From positions 111,018,207 to 111,082,206 of the forward strand of contig NC_050098.1 in NCBI RefSeq assembly GCF_902167145.1: DNA of 64,000 nucleotides. Reading direction: 5' to 3'. The DNA comes from Zea mays (Eukaryota > Streptophyta > Magnoliopsida > Poales > Poaceae). A model generated the notes under the pieces. The model was not told where the DNA came from. It made no database searches and saw only the letters and a list, made by a program, of their open reading frames with translations. Positions 12,447-24,500 of the stretch are shown one piece after another (within the stretch, counting starts at the first letter, position 1; each line of letters opens with the position of its first letter). The translations under genes and the position numbers were made by a program.

Positions 12447-12860
12447 GTCATCACTCGGCGGTTATTTCTAAAACGCTGGCGTTCCATGTCATCACCCGGC
12501 GGTTACATCTAAAACACCGGCGTGCCATGTCATCACCTGACGGTTATTTCTAAAACGCCAGTGTGCCACATCATCACTCGGCTATTATCTTCAAAGTGGC
12601 CGACGCAACCCGTTCTAACTCGGCTGTTATTTCTAAAACGCCGACGTTACCATCATTCACTCGGTAGTTATCTCTAAAACGCCGACGTCGTCTTCAGTCA
12701 CTCGGCAGTTATCTCTAAAACGCCGACGTCGTCATAAGTCACTCGGCTGTTACCTCTAAAAGCGCCAACGTGGTCATCAGTCATTCAAACGTTAATTCTA
12801 AAACGCTGATGTGGCTTCGTCATCATTTGGACGCTACTTCAGAAGCATAAATGTTGACAA
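12447..12860. repeat. 41-bp tandem array upstream of the antisense gene
   Basis: About ten imperfect units of roughly 41 bp start at 12447, 12488, 12529 and so on. Each has a core like CACTCGGCNGTTATYTCTAAAACGCC. The array begins about 160 bp upstream of the antisense ATG (12286), where a promoter would be expected. Confidence 0.8.
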
Positions 12861-13255
12861 TAATAACTCGGCCATCACCTCTAAAAACGACGATATGATG
12901 CCCGAGTGACTCAGCTACTACTCCAGAGGAATTGACTTCACAGATAAGGCAAACTGAGGAATGATTCGAAAACTCCAAGTTACGACACAAGCATAACAGA
13001 CAGAGAGCATTACGGACAATAAATATCGCGACAATCATCAACTGACCATGAGGCAAAATAATCAACATAGGAGGAGACGAAATCATTCTTCATTAAGGGA
13101 AGCTACAGAACTTACAAATCAACTCGTTATGAGTTGATACTTCCCTACTACTACCACTACTGCACTACACTCTACTACTCTACACTACTAACTACTACTA
13201 CATTATTTCATTATACTACTTCTAATCTATACTAACATCTAAAAACCAGTGGCAT

Positions 13256-13693
13256 CTAGCCACTGGCCTTGTTGCTGCCCTTGCTGCTGCCGCCGCCGTT
13301 GCTGCCCCTGCTGCTGCCGCCGTTGCCGCCCTTGCTGCCACCGTCACCGCCCCTGCTGCTGTCGCTGTCGTCACCGTTGCCTCCGTCGTCGTCGTCGTCT
13401 CCGCCATCACCGCCGCTGCCCTCCTCGGACGAGTCCAAAGAGTCCTCCTCGTCCGAGAAGTACTCCGACTCATCCGAGCCCTCGAGCCCAGAGCGCTCGA
13501 CGACCCGGATATAAGTCTAGACCTCCGTGGCAATCCCCTGGGAGTCGTCTGAGTCATCAGACGACGTCGGGGGAGAGACGGGAGCCGGAGACCCCTCGGA
13601 CTCGGAGGAGAACTCCTCCTCCGAGTATTCCGAGTCGCCGAAGTCCTTCGATGGAGGAGTCGGCTCGCGCTTGCGTTTGTTACTCTTGCCCAT
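13256..13693 (-). pseudogene. Second antisense ORF: acidic Ser/Asp/Gly-rich protein
   Basis: Reading leftward from ATG 13693 (MGKSNKRKREPTPP) the frame encodes about 145 residues. A basic, NLS-like start (KRKR) is followed by Ser/Glu/Asp-rich segments, then an Asp/Gly run and a Gly/Ser tail ending at 13256. One in-frame TAG (13519-13517) interrupts it; the frame is otherwise open on both sides, which suggests a single CAG-to-TAG change. It lies upstream of the PF04195-like gene on the same strand. I do not recognise the product. The composition is low in complexity, so part of the open frame may be chance. Confidence 0.5.
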
Positions 13694-14394
13694 GGTGGAA
13701 TTGAAGGGAGAAGAAGAAAGCAAGCAGCCGAGAGCAGCAAGAGATGTGAAAAAACCGGAGAGGCAAAGGCACTATTTATAGAAGAAGAAGACAACCGCTC
13801 ACCTCCTACCACGGTCACTGAACAGTCGCAAAAAAATCAATACACACTTCAAACCGTCTGAAGATACGTCAGGCAGCTGACGCCGTTTCACGCAACGCAA
13901 CACCCATTGGGACTCCAGTCAACTGCGCGGGCGATATGATTACACCCGCGGTCACATCAAATTACTACTCAGAAGCAGCCGACTAAAACACTCAGCGTAC
14001 CAAGATGTCCCTTGCCCACACCCATTGGGGGGGGACGCCCAGGAATTATCAGTATATTTTTCAAAACTGTCACATCCGTGCAGGGCATGCAATGAATACC
14101 TCAAGACAAAAATGAGATATCAGTAAGGATCAAAGGAAAGCCAAATATAGCCAGTGAAGTACAAAGTCTGACCGACAGAAGCGACATGAAGACTAGCCAG
14201 GGGACGTCCATCGAACGTCCAATCAGTCGCAGATCAAATAAATTGCACCACCTAGCAAGATATGGGCAGATCATGAACTCGGCCTTAAAGACAAAATACA
14301 TGCTGACCTCTAAAGCATAATATCAATGACACAATGCTGACCTCTAAGGCATTCAGAAAAAGAAAGGATGATTCTCAGCAAAAGGGCACGAAAT
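13694..14394. other. Grande-like 3' internal spacer, no gene
   Basis: I see no coding region. A purine run (ATTGGGGGGGGACG, about 14023-14036) resembles a degenerate polypurine tract. Short ORFs here have no family features. Confidence 0.6.
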
Positions 14395-14482
14395 GAAGAC
14401 CTTCGAGTGGATTATTTTCAAAAATCCACTCGAAGCTCGGGGGCTACACCCATTGGGTGCACCTCCGGTGCACCCCATGAAT
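14395..14482. repeat. Hairpin cassette, copy 1
   Basis: The arms CTTCGAGTGGATT and AATCCACTCGAAG form a hairpin, followed by the PPT-like CTCGGGGGCTA and a second hairpin made from GGGTGCACC and GGTGCACCC. Confidence 0.8.
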
Positions 14483-14588
14483 CGTCATTTCAAGTCAAGA
14501 TAATGCTAACTTCTAAAGCATATGGCAAGATCAAAGGCAAGGCTGACCTACAACAAAGTGCAAGCGGAAAATAAAAATGATCTCTGAT

Positions 14589-14676
14589 GAAGACCTTCGA
14601 GTGGATTATTTTCAAAAATCCACTCGAAGCTCGGGGGCTACACCCATTGGGTGCACCTCCGGTGCACCCAATGAAG
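14589..14676. repeat. Hairpin cassette, copy 2
   Basis: Nearly identical to the cassette 194 bp upstream, with the same two hairpins and PPT-like core. Confidence 0.8.
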
Positions 14677-14872
14677 TTCAAGGTCCTACAGTACGAAATG
14701 ATGACTTCCAAAGCACGAGTTTGAGACAGAACACCAGTTTTCGAGTGATCAAAGCAGAAGGAGACAATAAGAAATCATTTTTACCAAACTACCCGGAAAG
14801 CATTTCTTGTCATAAACAAAGACCGCAAGCTGGACCTAGGATCTTTGGGCCGATTATTTCAAAATCAATCCA

Positions 14873-14885
14873 AAGATCGGGGGCT
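14873..14885 (+). promoter_or_regulatory. Polypurine tract of Grande-like element
   Basis: AAGATCGGGGGCT abuts the TG of the 3' LTR. Upstream, ATCTTTGG...CCAAAGAT forms a hairpin like those of the two cassettes, so the real tract looks like a third, diverged cassette. Confidence 0.65.
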
Positions 14886-15049
14886 TGTGGGGGACAGATA
14901 TCCCCCGGGTCCACTGGAAGGATAAAAGACCTCACGAAAGGCCCAAAGGCCCAATAATTCGTAAGGTCATCCCTTCATGGGCCTGGGGAAGAATGACCAG
15001 TGAAGCAGATCGACACAAGGCCGGATCGGTGCGAGCCCGGACGACCCAA
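14886..15049 (+). repeat. Grande-like 3' LTR, first part
   Basis: It matches 1554-1717 and ends in CCCAA, the target duplicated by the solo LTR. Confidence 0.9.
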
Positions 15050-18000
15050 TGTCACACCCGGGTTTTAGGGGCACCAAGACCCGGACGCGAACATAATCAC
15101 CAGGTGTGCTGGGACCAAGTCTCACACATATGATGAATCATGGCACAGGATCGAATGTCACAACTTTACAATATAATAGGAGTTCTATACAAAAATAAAT
15201 AAATAATTACATTATAAGGAGACAACGGTCCAGCAACCCAAAGTTGACTGGGAGACGACGGCCTAGACCTCTCACGAACACACCACAACATCCTCCATGC
15301 GCCTCATCCTGCGGTACCTGTTCTTGACCTGTGGGGGGTGTGAGACAGCAAGAGTGAGCTCACATACGTTCATTGCTCAACAAGTTGTGGGGAATAATGT
15401 GCATGAACTCGCCAAAGGTGGGAGCTCACGTGAAGTGTAAGGCTTACCAAAGAGGATGGTTGAAGCTGAGCATTGCTTTTAAAGTTGGTCAAAATTTTAT
15501 TAGCAATTACTAAGTATAAGTAAATACCAAACCCAATTAAGTAGTAGAACAAAAGTAACAACATCACTTGCGATGCAATGCATATGACAAATTGAATTTA
15601 GTTCCATAAATTAATCATGTGATGGTCCGAGCTGCTCATGACCGTGAGCACGGCTAGTATACCAGTTTTACACTCTGCAGAGGTTGCGCATCTTTACCCA
15701 CAAGTCATGTTACCCATCTGCCAAGGGATCGCGACTTCCCATACACCTCTACCGAGGAGGCGAGGCAGGGTAACACTACGAGGCCTTTACAAAGTTCCAC
15801 TAGCTTCAGAAAACCCGCTACAGTTTATAGGAAGCTCCAATGCAGGGATCCCTCGCATGACCGCCATCGCAGCAAAATCATCCCAAGGACCTCCCTACAC
15901 TGACCACTCCCCTACTGCCCTTGCCCCTTTCGGGTAAGGTAGTCCTCCACTAGCTTTCCTAATTAATCAACCAAGGGCGTCCATAAACCCTTGTGGTAGC
16001 ACTGTTTTCCCGGGTGGTCGCTCCATGTTCCAATTAGCATAATGATCTTATCATGAACAGTGATAATAAACAGATAATAAAAGTGTGATCATGAATAATG
16101 TATCTTCATACCCAAAACCACATAAAGCACTAGCAAGTACTACCCAAAAAGTTCAGTGGTAAACAAGGTATAAAGATAATCAAACTAGGGTAACCTATTA
16201 GGTCCCATCAAAATTAACCTATGCAGATCATTATGATTAATTAGAACATGAGTGGGTAAAAAAAGTGATCAAGGACACAACTTGCCTGGCACTTGAGATT
16301 CCAGTTACCAGGGTGATTCTTCAGATCCTCGAAACCTCGCGCTAGTCGTAGCAATACAAACATACATGGTATAGACAAAATTAACATCACACCAAACATA
16401 AGAACACACTGCATAATAATGATCTACGTGTTGCTACGAGATCGCGGGAACGAGAACCACTAAAATCGGAGTTACGGTTAAGGAGTTATGATTTTATGGA
16501 GAATTTATGTGATTAAAATGTTAAACTATATTATAAATTGGTTAATACAAATCATATAAGAAGTTATTCTATAAATACTTATCTCAACTTTAATCTAAGT
16601 TATAAATTAACCATAGATTATATTTTGGTAGATAATGATGAGCACATTATCAAGACTAACCAACATAAGTTAAATAAATATCTAATCATATAATAATAAG
16701 ACATGGTATAATAAATGTTGTTATGGCATAGTAAATATTTATACGAGACTAACGCAACTTGAACGAATCAAATCGGAGTTACAGATTGTGAGTTGTGAAT
16801 TTCTAAAGGTTCCATGTATTTGATACAAGATTACTTAGGATATAAATTTTAATGTGACATCCATGTCAAAACAGTGGCACTAACTGATAAACAATAATAT
16901 TATAAAATTATATAAATTTGAATGGATTGATTTGGACTTCATATGAATTTTATATGAATTAAACAAGTTCTAGGCATTTGTTTTTATATAAAAAATCAAT
17001 TTCTCAATTAGTTTCCCTGCTATAACCAATATTTGGAATGAGTGCATGATTAAACAGAAACCCAGGGGCCTCGGTGTAACGGCACGAGCGTGTCTTCTTC
17101 CCGGAGACCCGCCGCGACCAGGACTCCATCGCGACGGCGCAGGCGCCAGCGCAAGCCTAATCCGCCCACCCCGTAGCACAATTCGACGTTTTGACCGAGC
17201 CAAACTAAAGAGGGAACATTAGCGGCCACGCGTGCAGGGCACTTACCAACAATGGAGGCGACGACTGGGTTAATTTTGGCGAACGGCGGCTTGGAGCGGC
17301 GCGGAGGATAGCCGGGAGCTCAGGCGCCGAATTGGTTCCCACCCAAAGCGCCGATGGCTGGAAAATCCCACCCCAAGTCGCCGCGATGTCTCGTAGTATA
17401 TGCGCGACCACCTCAACCGCTGAGCACGCGCCCAGTGAGCCCTGGCTGCGACGCCCTCGACGAAGATCAAGGATCCGCCTCCCGCGATTGGAGGCGACCG
17501 CGTGACAGCGTTCCTTCGAGGCGAGGTGCTGGCGTGGTTGCTCTCCCACAACGAATCGACTGGCTTCCCAACGATCCGAGGTCTCTCGTCCTCCCTTTCT
17601 ACACGCCCGACCGGCTATAGTGGAAAGCAGGCGAATCTGCGCTGAGGTGATGGGTTGATTGGGATGGCGAGGAGATCGCGAGATCCATCATATAGACCCC
17701 ATGAAGTCCGCGGACGGATTTGGCGGCGCCCACCCGGAAGACCAGCTAGCTTCAGTTAGGCCGTTGCCGCACACGCGCTTTCTTCGGAGAAGAAGACTCT
17801 GGCATGATGGCCCTACCCGCCATAGGTTGACCAGCAGCGGCACACGCACAGAATCAGGATTGAGGGGAGGGGGGCGACATGCGGGTGTTTAGTGGGCCAG
17901 AATCGAGTGAATGAGCCCAGTTGGGTTCTTTTCTTTTTCTTTTATGTTTTTATTTTCTGTTTTCTTTCCTTTTTAACTTTTAGAATTCAAATTTGAATTC

Positions 18001-18381
18001 CATCCTAATTATGAGCTTATACTCATTTTAAATGTACACATTGAACCCAAAAAATTATGGATAGTTTAACTATTTATATATATATTTATTTATTTTTGTA
18101 TAACATTTTTCTTTCTCTTCTCTAAACTCCAATTTGCAAGTTAGGAATAAATCTCCAAATTTGGATTTTAATATATTTCTTTTTACACTACTTTATATTG
18201 TCACAAAATGCACACAAAATAAAATCCCAGCATGATGCATAATTTAGTGGCATATCTTTTATTAGTTATTTGTTTTTAGATATGGTGTTCACATGTGATG
18301 ATAAATAGATACAACACACACATATAAATAAAGGGAATATTTTTTTCCTTTTATATTATTTCTCACAAATTGGGTATTACA
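15050..18381. mobile_element. Solo chromovirus-type LTR
   Basis: 3332 bp running from TGTCACACCCGGG to GGGTATTACA, flanked by CCCAA (15045-15049 and 18382-18386). The termini and layout resemble the LTRs of T1 and T2: a start of the TGTCACAC type, an A/T-rich middle and a G/C-rich part near 17050-17900. There is no primer site, polypurine tract or coding region inside. This is the product of LTR-LTR recombination that removed the body of an element, leaving one LTR with intact target duplications. Confidence 0.85.
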
Positions 18382-18386
18382 CCCAA

Positions 18387-18852
18387 CAACGTCGAGCAAG
18401 TGACCACAACAGAGACCCGACTTTCCCGCGCTGGGGCCTCGTACAATGGAACCAAGCGAGGATAAGTTGGCAGAACTATAGGAAGATAGACTCAATCAGT
18501 TCACTATTTCTTAGGTGCGCATTGTTATCATATCCGCATGTATTGCCTCACGGTCGAATATATAAGGCCTAGGGGGCACCCCTTCAGAACGATCGATCTC
18601 ACTACTCAGCCATCCATCCCAACTCTCTACGTTCTAGCGTTAGAGAGCTCCCTTGTAATCCACCACATAAAGCATTCTCGCTAGGACGTAGGGTGTTACA
18701 CATCTCAAAGCGGCCCTAACCTGTACACCATTGTCTACTGTTTCTCGTGCACCTTGCACGAACCATTGAGCTACAGTCGGTAACACCGTCCTACTCCTAA
18801 AAACACCTTGAGGGGCAACCCCGGGTGTGCGATCGGACCCAAAACACCGACA
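18387..18852 (+). repeat. Grande-like 3' LTR, second part
   Basis: It matches 1718-2183. With the 164-bp first part it gives 630 bp, exactly the length of the 5' LTR. Confidence 0.9.
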
Positions 18853-18857
18853 GGAAT

Positions 18858-19301
18858 CACTCCAAACAATTAGTGGCTAGTGAGAGAGAGATATTTGTGT
18901 TCATTTGAGTTCTTGTCGCTTGGATCACTTTTCTCCTTCCCCATTTCTTGTTCTCAACACCTTTGTAATCAAAGCAAGAGACACCAAGTTGTGGTGGTCC
19001 TTGTGGGGTCTAAGTGACCCAATTGATTGAGGAGAAAAGCTCACTCGGTCTAGGTGACCGTTTGAGAGAGGGAAAGGGTTAAAAGAGACCCGGTCTTTGT
19101 GACCACCTCAACGGGGAGTAGGTTTGCAAGAACCGAACCTCGGTAAAACAAATCATCGTATCACACTCTTCATTTGCTTGTGATTTGTTTTCACCCTCTT
19201 TTGGACTCGCCTTTATTTCTAACGCTAACCCGGATTGTAGATTGTGCTTAAAGTTTATAAATTTCAGATTTGTCTATTCACCCCCCTCTAGACGACTTTC
19301 A
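18858..19301 (+). repeat. Sirevirus A 3' LTR, second part
   Basis: It continues the LTR broken at 1553 and ends ...GACGACTTTCA, with the CA terminus at 19301. The next five bases (GTAAT) should recur at the left end of Sirevirus A outside the window. Confidence 0.8.
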
Positions 19302-19551
19302 GTAATTCATTCAACACACTTGGGAAATGACAAAGGAACAATATACCAATCATATGCAAGAGAATAAACACATGCTCACTGGAAAAGTACAAACACACAA
19401 GTGCACTCTATGTTCTAGGGTAAGTTAATATACTTAGTGTCATGTTGTTCTCCAACTACTGCCGATCTTAGTAAATTACATTACCTAAGTAAACTCATTC
19501 CAAGGATGAGATTACATTAAATGAGGCTAGACGAGGGAATGGCGGAGGGAG
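19302..19551 (-). repeat. T1 left LTR, inner fragment
   Basis: 19305-19348 matches about 35655-35705 in the T1 right LTR (ATTCATTCAACACACTTGGG and onward). After that the two copies diverge. It is bounded left by Sirevirus A and right by Sirevirus B; GGGAG at 19547-19551 is a target duplication. Confidence 0.65.
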
Positions 19552-20724
19552 TGAGAGCACCTAGAGGGGGGGGTGAATAGGTGATCCTGTAAAAACTTAA
19601 CTTATAGCCACAAAAACTTGTTAGAGGCTAGCACAATAATTTCCAAAAAAGAAGATCTTGCACAATACGACAATCACAGAGAATTCAACACAGAGGAGAC
19701 ACGGTGATTTATCCCGTGGTTCGGCCAAGTACAAAACTTGCCTACTCCACGTTGTGGCGTCCCAACGGACGAGGGTTGCAATCAACCCCTCTCAAGCGGT
19801 CCAAAGACCCACTTGAATACCACAATATTTTGCCTTGCTTATCTTTATCCCACTTGCGAGGAATCTCCACAAATTGGAGTCTCTCGCCCTTACACTTAAG
19901 ATTCACAAAGAAGCACGGAGTAAGGGAGGGAAGCAACACACACAAATCCACAGCGAAACGCGCACACACACGGCCAAGATTCGAGCTCAAAGACTATCTC
20001 ACAGTTTCTCACAAGAACAGAGCTCGAATCACTTAGAATCACAAACGGATGCGCAAAGACTGAGTGTGGATGATCAAGTATGCTCAAGAGTTGCTTGGGT
20101 GTCTCCTCCATGCGCCTAGGGGTCCCTTTTATAGCCCCAAGGCAGCTAGAAGCCGTTGAGAACAAATCTGGAAGGCCATCTTTGCCTTCTGTCGTCGGGC
20201 GCACCGGACAGTCCGGTGCACACCGGACACTGTCCGGTGCCCGATTCCTTTCCTTAAATGGCGAAGCCGACCGTTGCAGATGCGGGAGCCGTTGGCGCAC
20301 CGGACATGTCCGGTGCACACCGGACAGTCCGGTGCCCCCTTCCGACCGTTGGCTCGGCCACGTGTCCTGCGCTGATCGCGCGGCCGACCGTTGGTCCTGG
20401 CCGACCGTTGGCTCACCGGACAGTCCGGTGCACACCGGACAGTCCGGTGAATTTTAGCCGTACGCCGTCAGCAAATTCCCGAGAGCGGCCTCTTCGGCCG
20501 AGAGAGCTCACCACCGGACACTGTCCGGTGCACCACCGGACAGTCCGGTGCCCCAGACCGAAATAGTCTGTTGGCTGTACACAGCCTTTCTTCTCTTCTT
20601 CTTCTTCCTTTGCTCTAGATTTGCACTTTGTTCATCCATGGGTATTGATTCACATTTAAGCACTTGTGTTGACACTCAATCACCAAAATACTTAGAAATG
20701 GCCCAAGAGCACATTTCCCTTTCA
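19552..20724 (-). repeat. Sirevirus B 3' LTR
   Basis: 1173 bp; on the minus strand it runs from TGAAAGGGAAATG to GGTGCTCTCA. It contains arrays of CACCGGAC(A)GTCCGGTG palindromes at 20199-20553. Confidence 0.92.
20124..20138 (-). promoter_or_regulatory. TATA box, Sirevirus B 3' LTR
   Basis: The minus strand reads GGGGCTATAAAAGGG. The same sequence is in the 5' LTR at 27744-27758, where it would drive the genomic RNA. Confidence 0.7.
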
Positions 20725-21528
20725 ATCTCCCCTTTTTGGTGATTTATGCCAACACAACATAAAGCAACTAGAACAAGTGCAAAACCACTCCAAATAAACA
20801 CTTAAATTTATTTTGATTCATGTTTGGCATATATGGATCATCCTTTGCCACCACTTGGTTTGTTTTTGAAATCAAACTCAAATCTCTATCTCTAAGTCAA
20901 ACACACATGTTAAAGCATATAGAGAGTTATTCCAAAAGAGATTGATCAAAGATTTCAAAAACTCCCCCTATTTCCCATAATCAACACTTCTCCCCACAAG
21001 AAGCCCACTTTTGACAATAGAGACAATAAGAGACAATAAAAGCTTTTGACAAAACAAAAACTCACAAAAACTCTATTCTACTATTTTCAAAATCTCTCAA
21101 GTGGTAGCTGATCCATTTATCACTTTGGCCTTTATTTTCTCCCCCTTTGGCATAAAGCACCAAAACGGGATCAATCTTGGCCTATTAACCCCATTGCCTC
21201 ACCAAAGTCTTCAATTAAGAGCAAATGGCAATAAGAGTTCATGAGATGAACTTGGAATTAGTTACCCTCTCATCGGAGTGCAGTGGAAGTCTTTCATGGT
21301 CCAAGTCCACCTTTTCCCTTTCAATCCTCCTTCGAGACTAAATTATCAAACTCAAGCACATGGTTAGTCTCAAAGGGTCAAGTTGTGACACATCTCCCCC
21401 TAACATGTGCATCACTTTGCAACGGACTTGTGAGGTCCAGGGAGTGTTTGTACAACTTGAGCACCATAATAAGCAACAAAATGCAAAAAGTAACATGATC
21501 AAAAGCATAAGTACATGTATGCTACAAT
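20725..21528 (-). other. Sirevirus B 3' untranslated region with repeated polypurine boxes
   Basis: No coding region. On the minus strand several G/A boxes occur (near 20965, 21136 and 21390). The last, AAAAAGGGGAGATTG, adjoins the 3' LTR. Confidence 0.8.
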
Positions 21529-24500
21529 TCAATCCAGGTTCCGCGAATCTATGACATTTAGCTCACTACGCAACCTGCAAAAGGTCTTCTCATCTAGAGG
21601 CTTAGTGAAGATATCGGCTAGCTGGTTCTCGGTGCTAACATGAAACACTTCGATATCTCCCTTTTGCTGGTGGTCTCTCAAAAAGTGATGCCGGATGTCT
21701 ATGTGCTTTGTGCGGCTGTGCTCAACAGGATTCTCCGCCATGCGGATAGCACTCTCATTGTCACATAGGAGTGGGACTTTGCTCAGATTGTAGCCAAAGT
21801 CCCGGAGGGTTTGCCTCATCCAAAGTAGTTGCGCGCAACACTGACCTGCGGCAACGTACTCGGCCTCAGCGGTGGATAGGGCAACGGATGTTTGTTTCTT
21901 AGAGTTCCATGACACCAGGGACCTTCCTAAGAATTGGCACGTCCCCGATGTACTCTTCCTATCGACCTTACATCCAGCATAGTCGGAGTCTGAGTATCCA
22001 ACTAAGTCAAAGGTAGACCCCTTTGGATACCAGAGCCCGAAGCAAGGCGTAGCAACCAAATATCTAAGAATTCGCTTCACCGCCACTAAGTGACACTCCT
22101 TAGGATCGGATTGAAATCTAGCACACATGCATACGCTAAGCATGATATCCGGTCTACTAGCACATAAGTAAAGCAAAGAACCTATCATTGACCGGTATGC
22201 TTTTTGATCAACGGACTTACCTCCTTTGTTGAGGTCGGTGTGTCCGTCGGTCCCCATCGGAGTCTTTGCGGGCTTGGCGTCCTTCATCCCAAATCGCTTT
22301 AGCAGATCTTGCGTGTACTTCGTTTGGGAGATGAAGGTGCCGTCCTTGAGTTGCTTCACTTGGAACCCAAGGAAGTAGTTCAACTCGCCCATCATCGACA
22401 TCTCGAATTTCTGCGTCATCACCCTGCTAAACTCTTCACACGACTTTTGGTTAGTAGAACCAAATATTATGTCATCGACATAAATTTGGCACACAAACAA
22501 ATCACCATCACATGTCTTTGTAAAAAGAGTTGGATCGGCCTTCCCAACCTTGAAAGCATTAGCAAGTAAAAAGTCTCTAAGGCATTCATACCATGCTCTT
22601 GGGGCTTGCTTAAGTCCATAGAGCGCCTTAGAGAGCTTACACACATGGTCGGGGTACCGTTCATCCTCGAAGCCAGGGGGTTGCTCCACGTACACTTCCT
22701 CCTTGATTGGCCCGTTGAGGAAAGCGCTCTTCACATCCATTTGGTACAACCTGAAAGAATGGTGAGCGGCATATGCTAGCAAGATACGAATGGACTCTAG
22801 CCTAGCCACAGGAGCGAAAGTCTCCTCAAAGTCCAAACCTGCGACTTGGGCATAACCTTTTGCCACAAGTCGAGCCTTGTTCCTCGTCACCACCCCGTGC
22901 TCGTCCTGTTTGTTGCGGAACACCCACTTGGTTCCCACAACATTTTGCTTCGGACGAGGCACCAGCGTCCAAACTTCATTTCTCTTAAAGTTGTTGAGCT
23001 CCTCCTGCATGGCCAATACCCAGTCCGGATCTAGCAAGGCCTCCTCTACCCTGAAAGGCTCAATAGAAGAGACAAAGGAGTAATGCTCACAAAAATTAAC
23101 TAATCGAGATCGAGTAGTTACTCCCTTGCTAATGTCACCCAGAATTTGGTCGACGGGATGATCCCTTTGAATCATCGCTCGAACTTGGGTTGGAGGTGCC
23201 GGTAGCGCTTCTTCCTCCATCACTTGATCACCTTGTGCTCCCCCTTGATCAAGCGCCTCCACTTGAGGTACCTGTTCGTCATCTTCGGTTGGGAGTTGCA
23301 CCATAGTTGAGGAAGAAGGTTGATCTCGTTCATCTTGTTCCTGTGGCCGTACTTCTCCAATCGCCATGGTCCGTATGGCGGCCGTCGGAACATCTTCTTC
23401 ATCTACATCATCACAATCAACAACTTGCTCTCTTGGAGAGCCATTAGTCTCATCAAATACAACGTCGCTAGAGATTTCAACCAAAGCCGATGATTTGTTG
23501 AAGACTCTATACGCCTTTGTATTTGAGTCATAACCTAACAAAAACCCTTCTACAGCTTTGGGAGCAAACTTAGAATTTCTACCTTTCTTCACTAGAATGT
23601 AGCACTTGCTCCCAAATACACGAAAGTAAGATACATTGGGTTTGTTACCGGTTAGAAGCTCACACGAAGTCTTCTTGAGGAGGCGATGAAGGTAGACCCT
23701 GTTGATGGCGTGGCAAGCCGTGTTCACGGCTTCCGACCAGAAACATTCGGGGGTCTTGAATTCTCCAAGCATAGTCCTCGCCATATCGATTAGCGTCCTG
23801 TTCTTCCTCTCTACCACACCATTTTGCTATGGTGTGTAGGGAGCGGAGAACTCGTGCTTGATCCCTTCCTCCTCAAGGAATTCCTCTACTTGAAGGTTCT
23901 TGAATTCGGACCCGTTGTCGCTCCTTATCTTCTTCACCTTGAGCTCAAACTCATTTTGAGCTCTCCTGAGGAAGCGCTTGAGGGTCCCTTGGGTTTCAGA
24001 CTTATCCTGCAAAAAGAACACCCAAGTGAAGCGGGAAAAATCATCAATAATAACTAAACCATACTTACTCCCTCCTATGCTCAGATAGGCGACAGGTCCG
24101 AAGAGGTCCATATGCAGCAGCTCTAGGGGTCTTGAGGTGGTCATCACGTTCTTGCTGTGATGCGCTCCTCCCACTTGTTTACCTGCTTGACAAGCTGCAC
24201 AAGGTCTATCTTTTTCGAAATGAACATTAGTTAGACCTATCACGTGTTCTCCCTTTAGAAGCTTGTGAAGGTTCTTCATCCCCACATGTGCTAAGCGGCG
24301 ATGCCACAGCCAGCCCATGCTAGTCTTAGCTATTAAGCATGCATCTAGACCGGCCTCTTCTTTTGCAAAATCTACTAAATAAAGTTTGCCGTCTAATACA
24401 CCCTTAAAAGCTAGTGAACCATCACTTCTTCTAAAGACAGACACATCTACATTTGTAAATAGACAGTTATATCCCATATTGCATAATTGACTCACAGATA

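Larger units (their letters stand above)
1554..18852 (+). mobile_element. Grande-like Gypsy (Tat lineage) retrotransposon
   Basis: Two 630-bp LTRs (1554-2183; 14886-15049 plus 18387-18852) flank an internal region of about 12.7 kb. Removing the nested solo LTR gives about 13.96 kb. Flanking 5-bp duplications are AGAAT (1549-1553) and GGAAT (18853-18857), differing by one base. Gag-pol lies on the plus strand at 2230-8257, followed by an 89-bp tandem array, two antisense genes, a 41-bp array and hairpin cassettes before the 3' LTR. The size, short LTRs, tandem repeats and antisense gene fit the known Grande family of maize. About 18 differences counted by eye between the LTRs (roughly 2.9%) suggest insertion around 1 million years ago at 1.3e-8 per site per year. 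Confidence 0.8.

Noticed and set aside
17205..17892. ORFs of 60-114 codons inside the solo LTR
   Set aside because: Opposed frames in the GC-rich LTR section; no domain, and LTRs of this type are non-coding.
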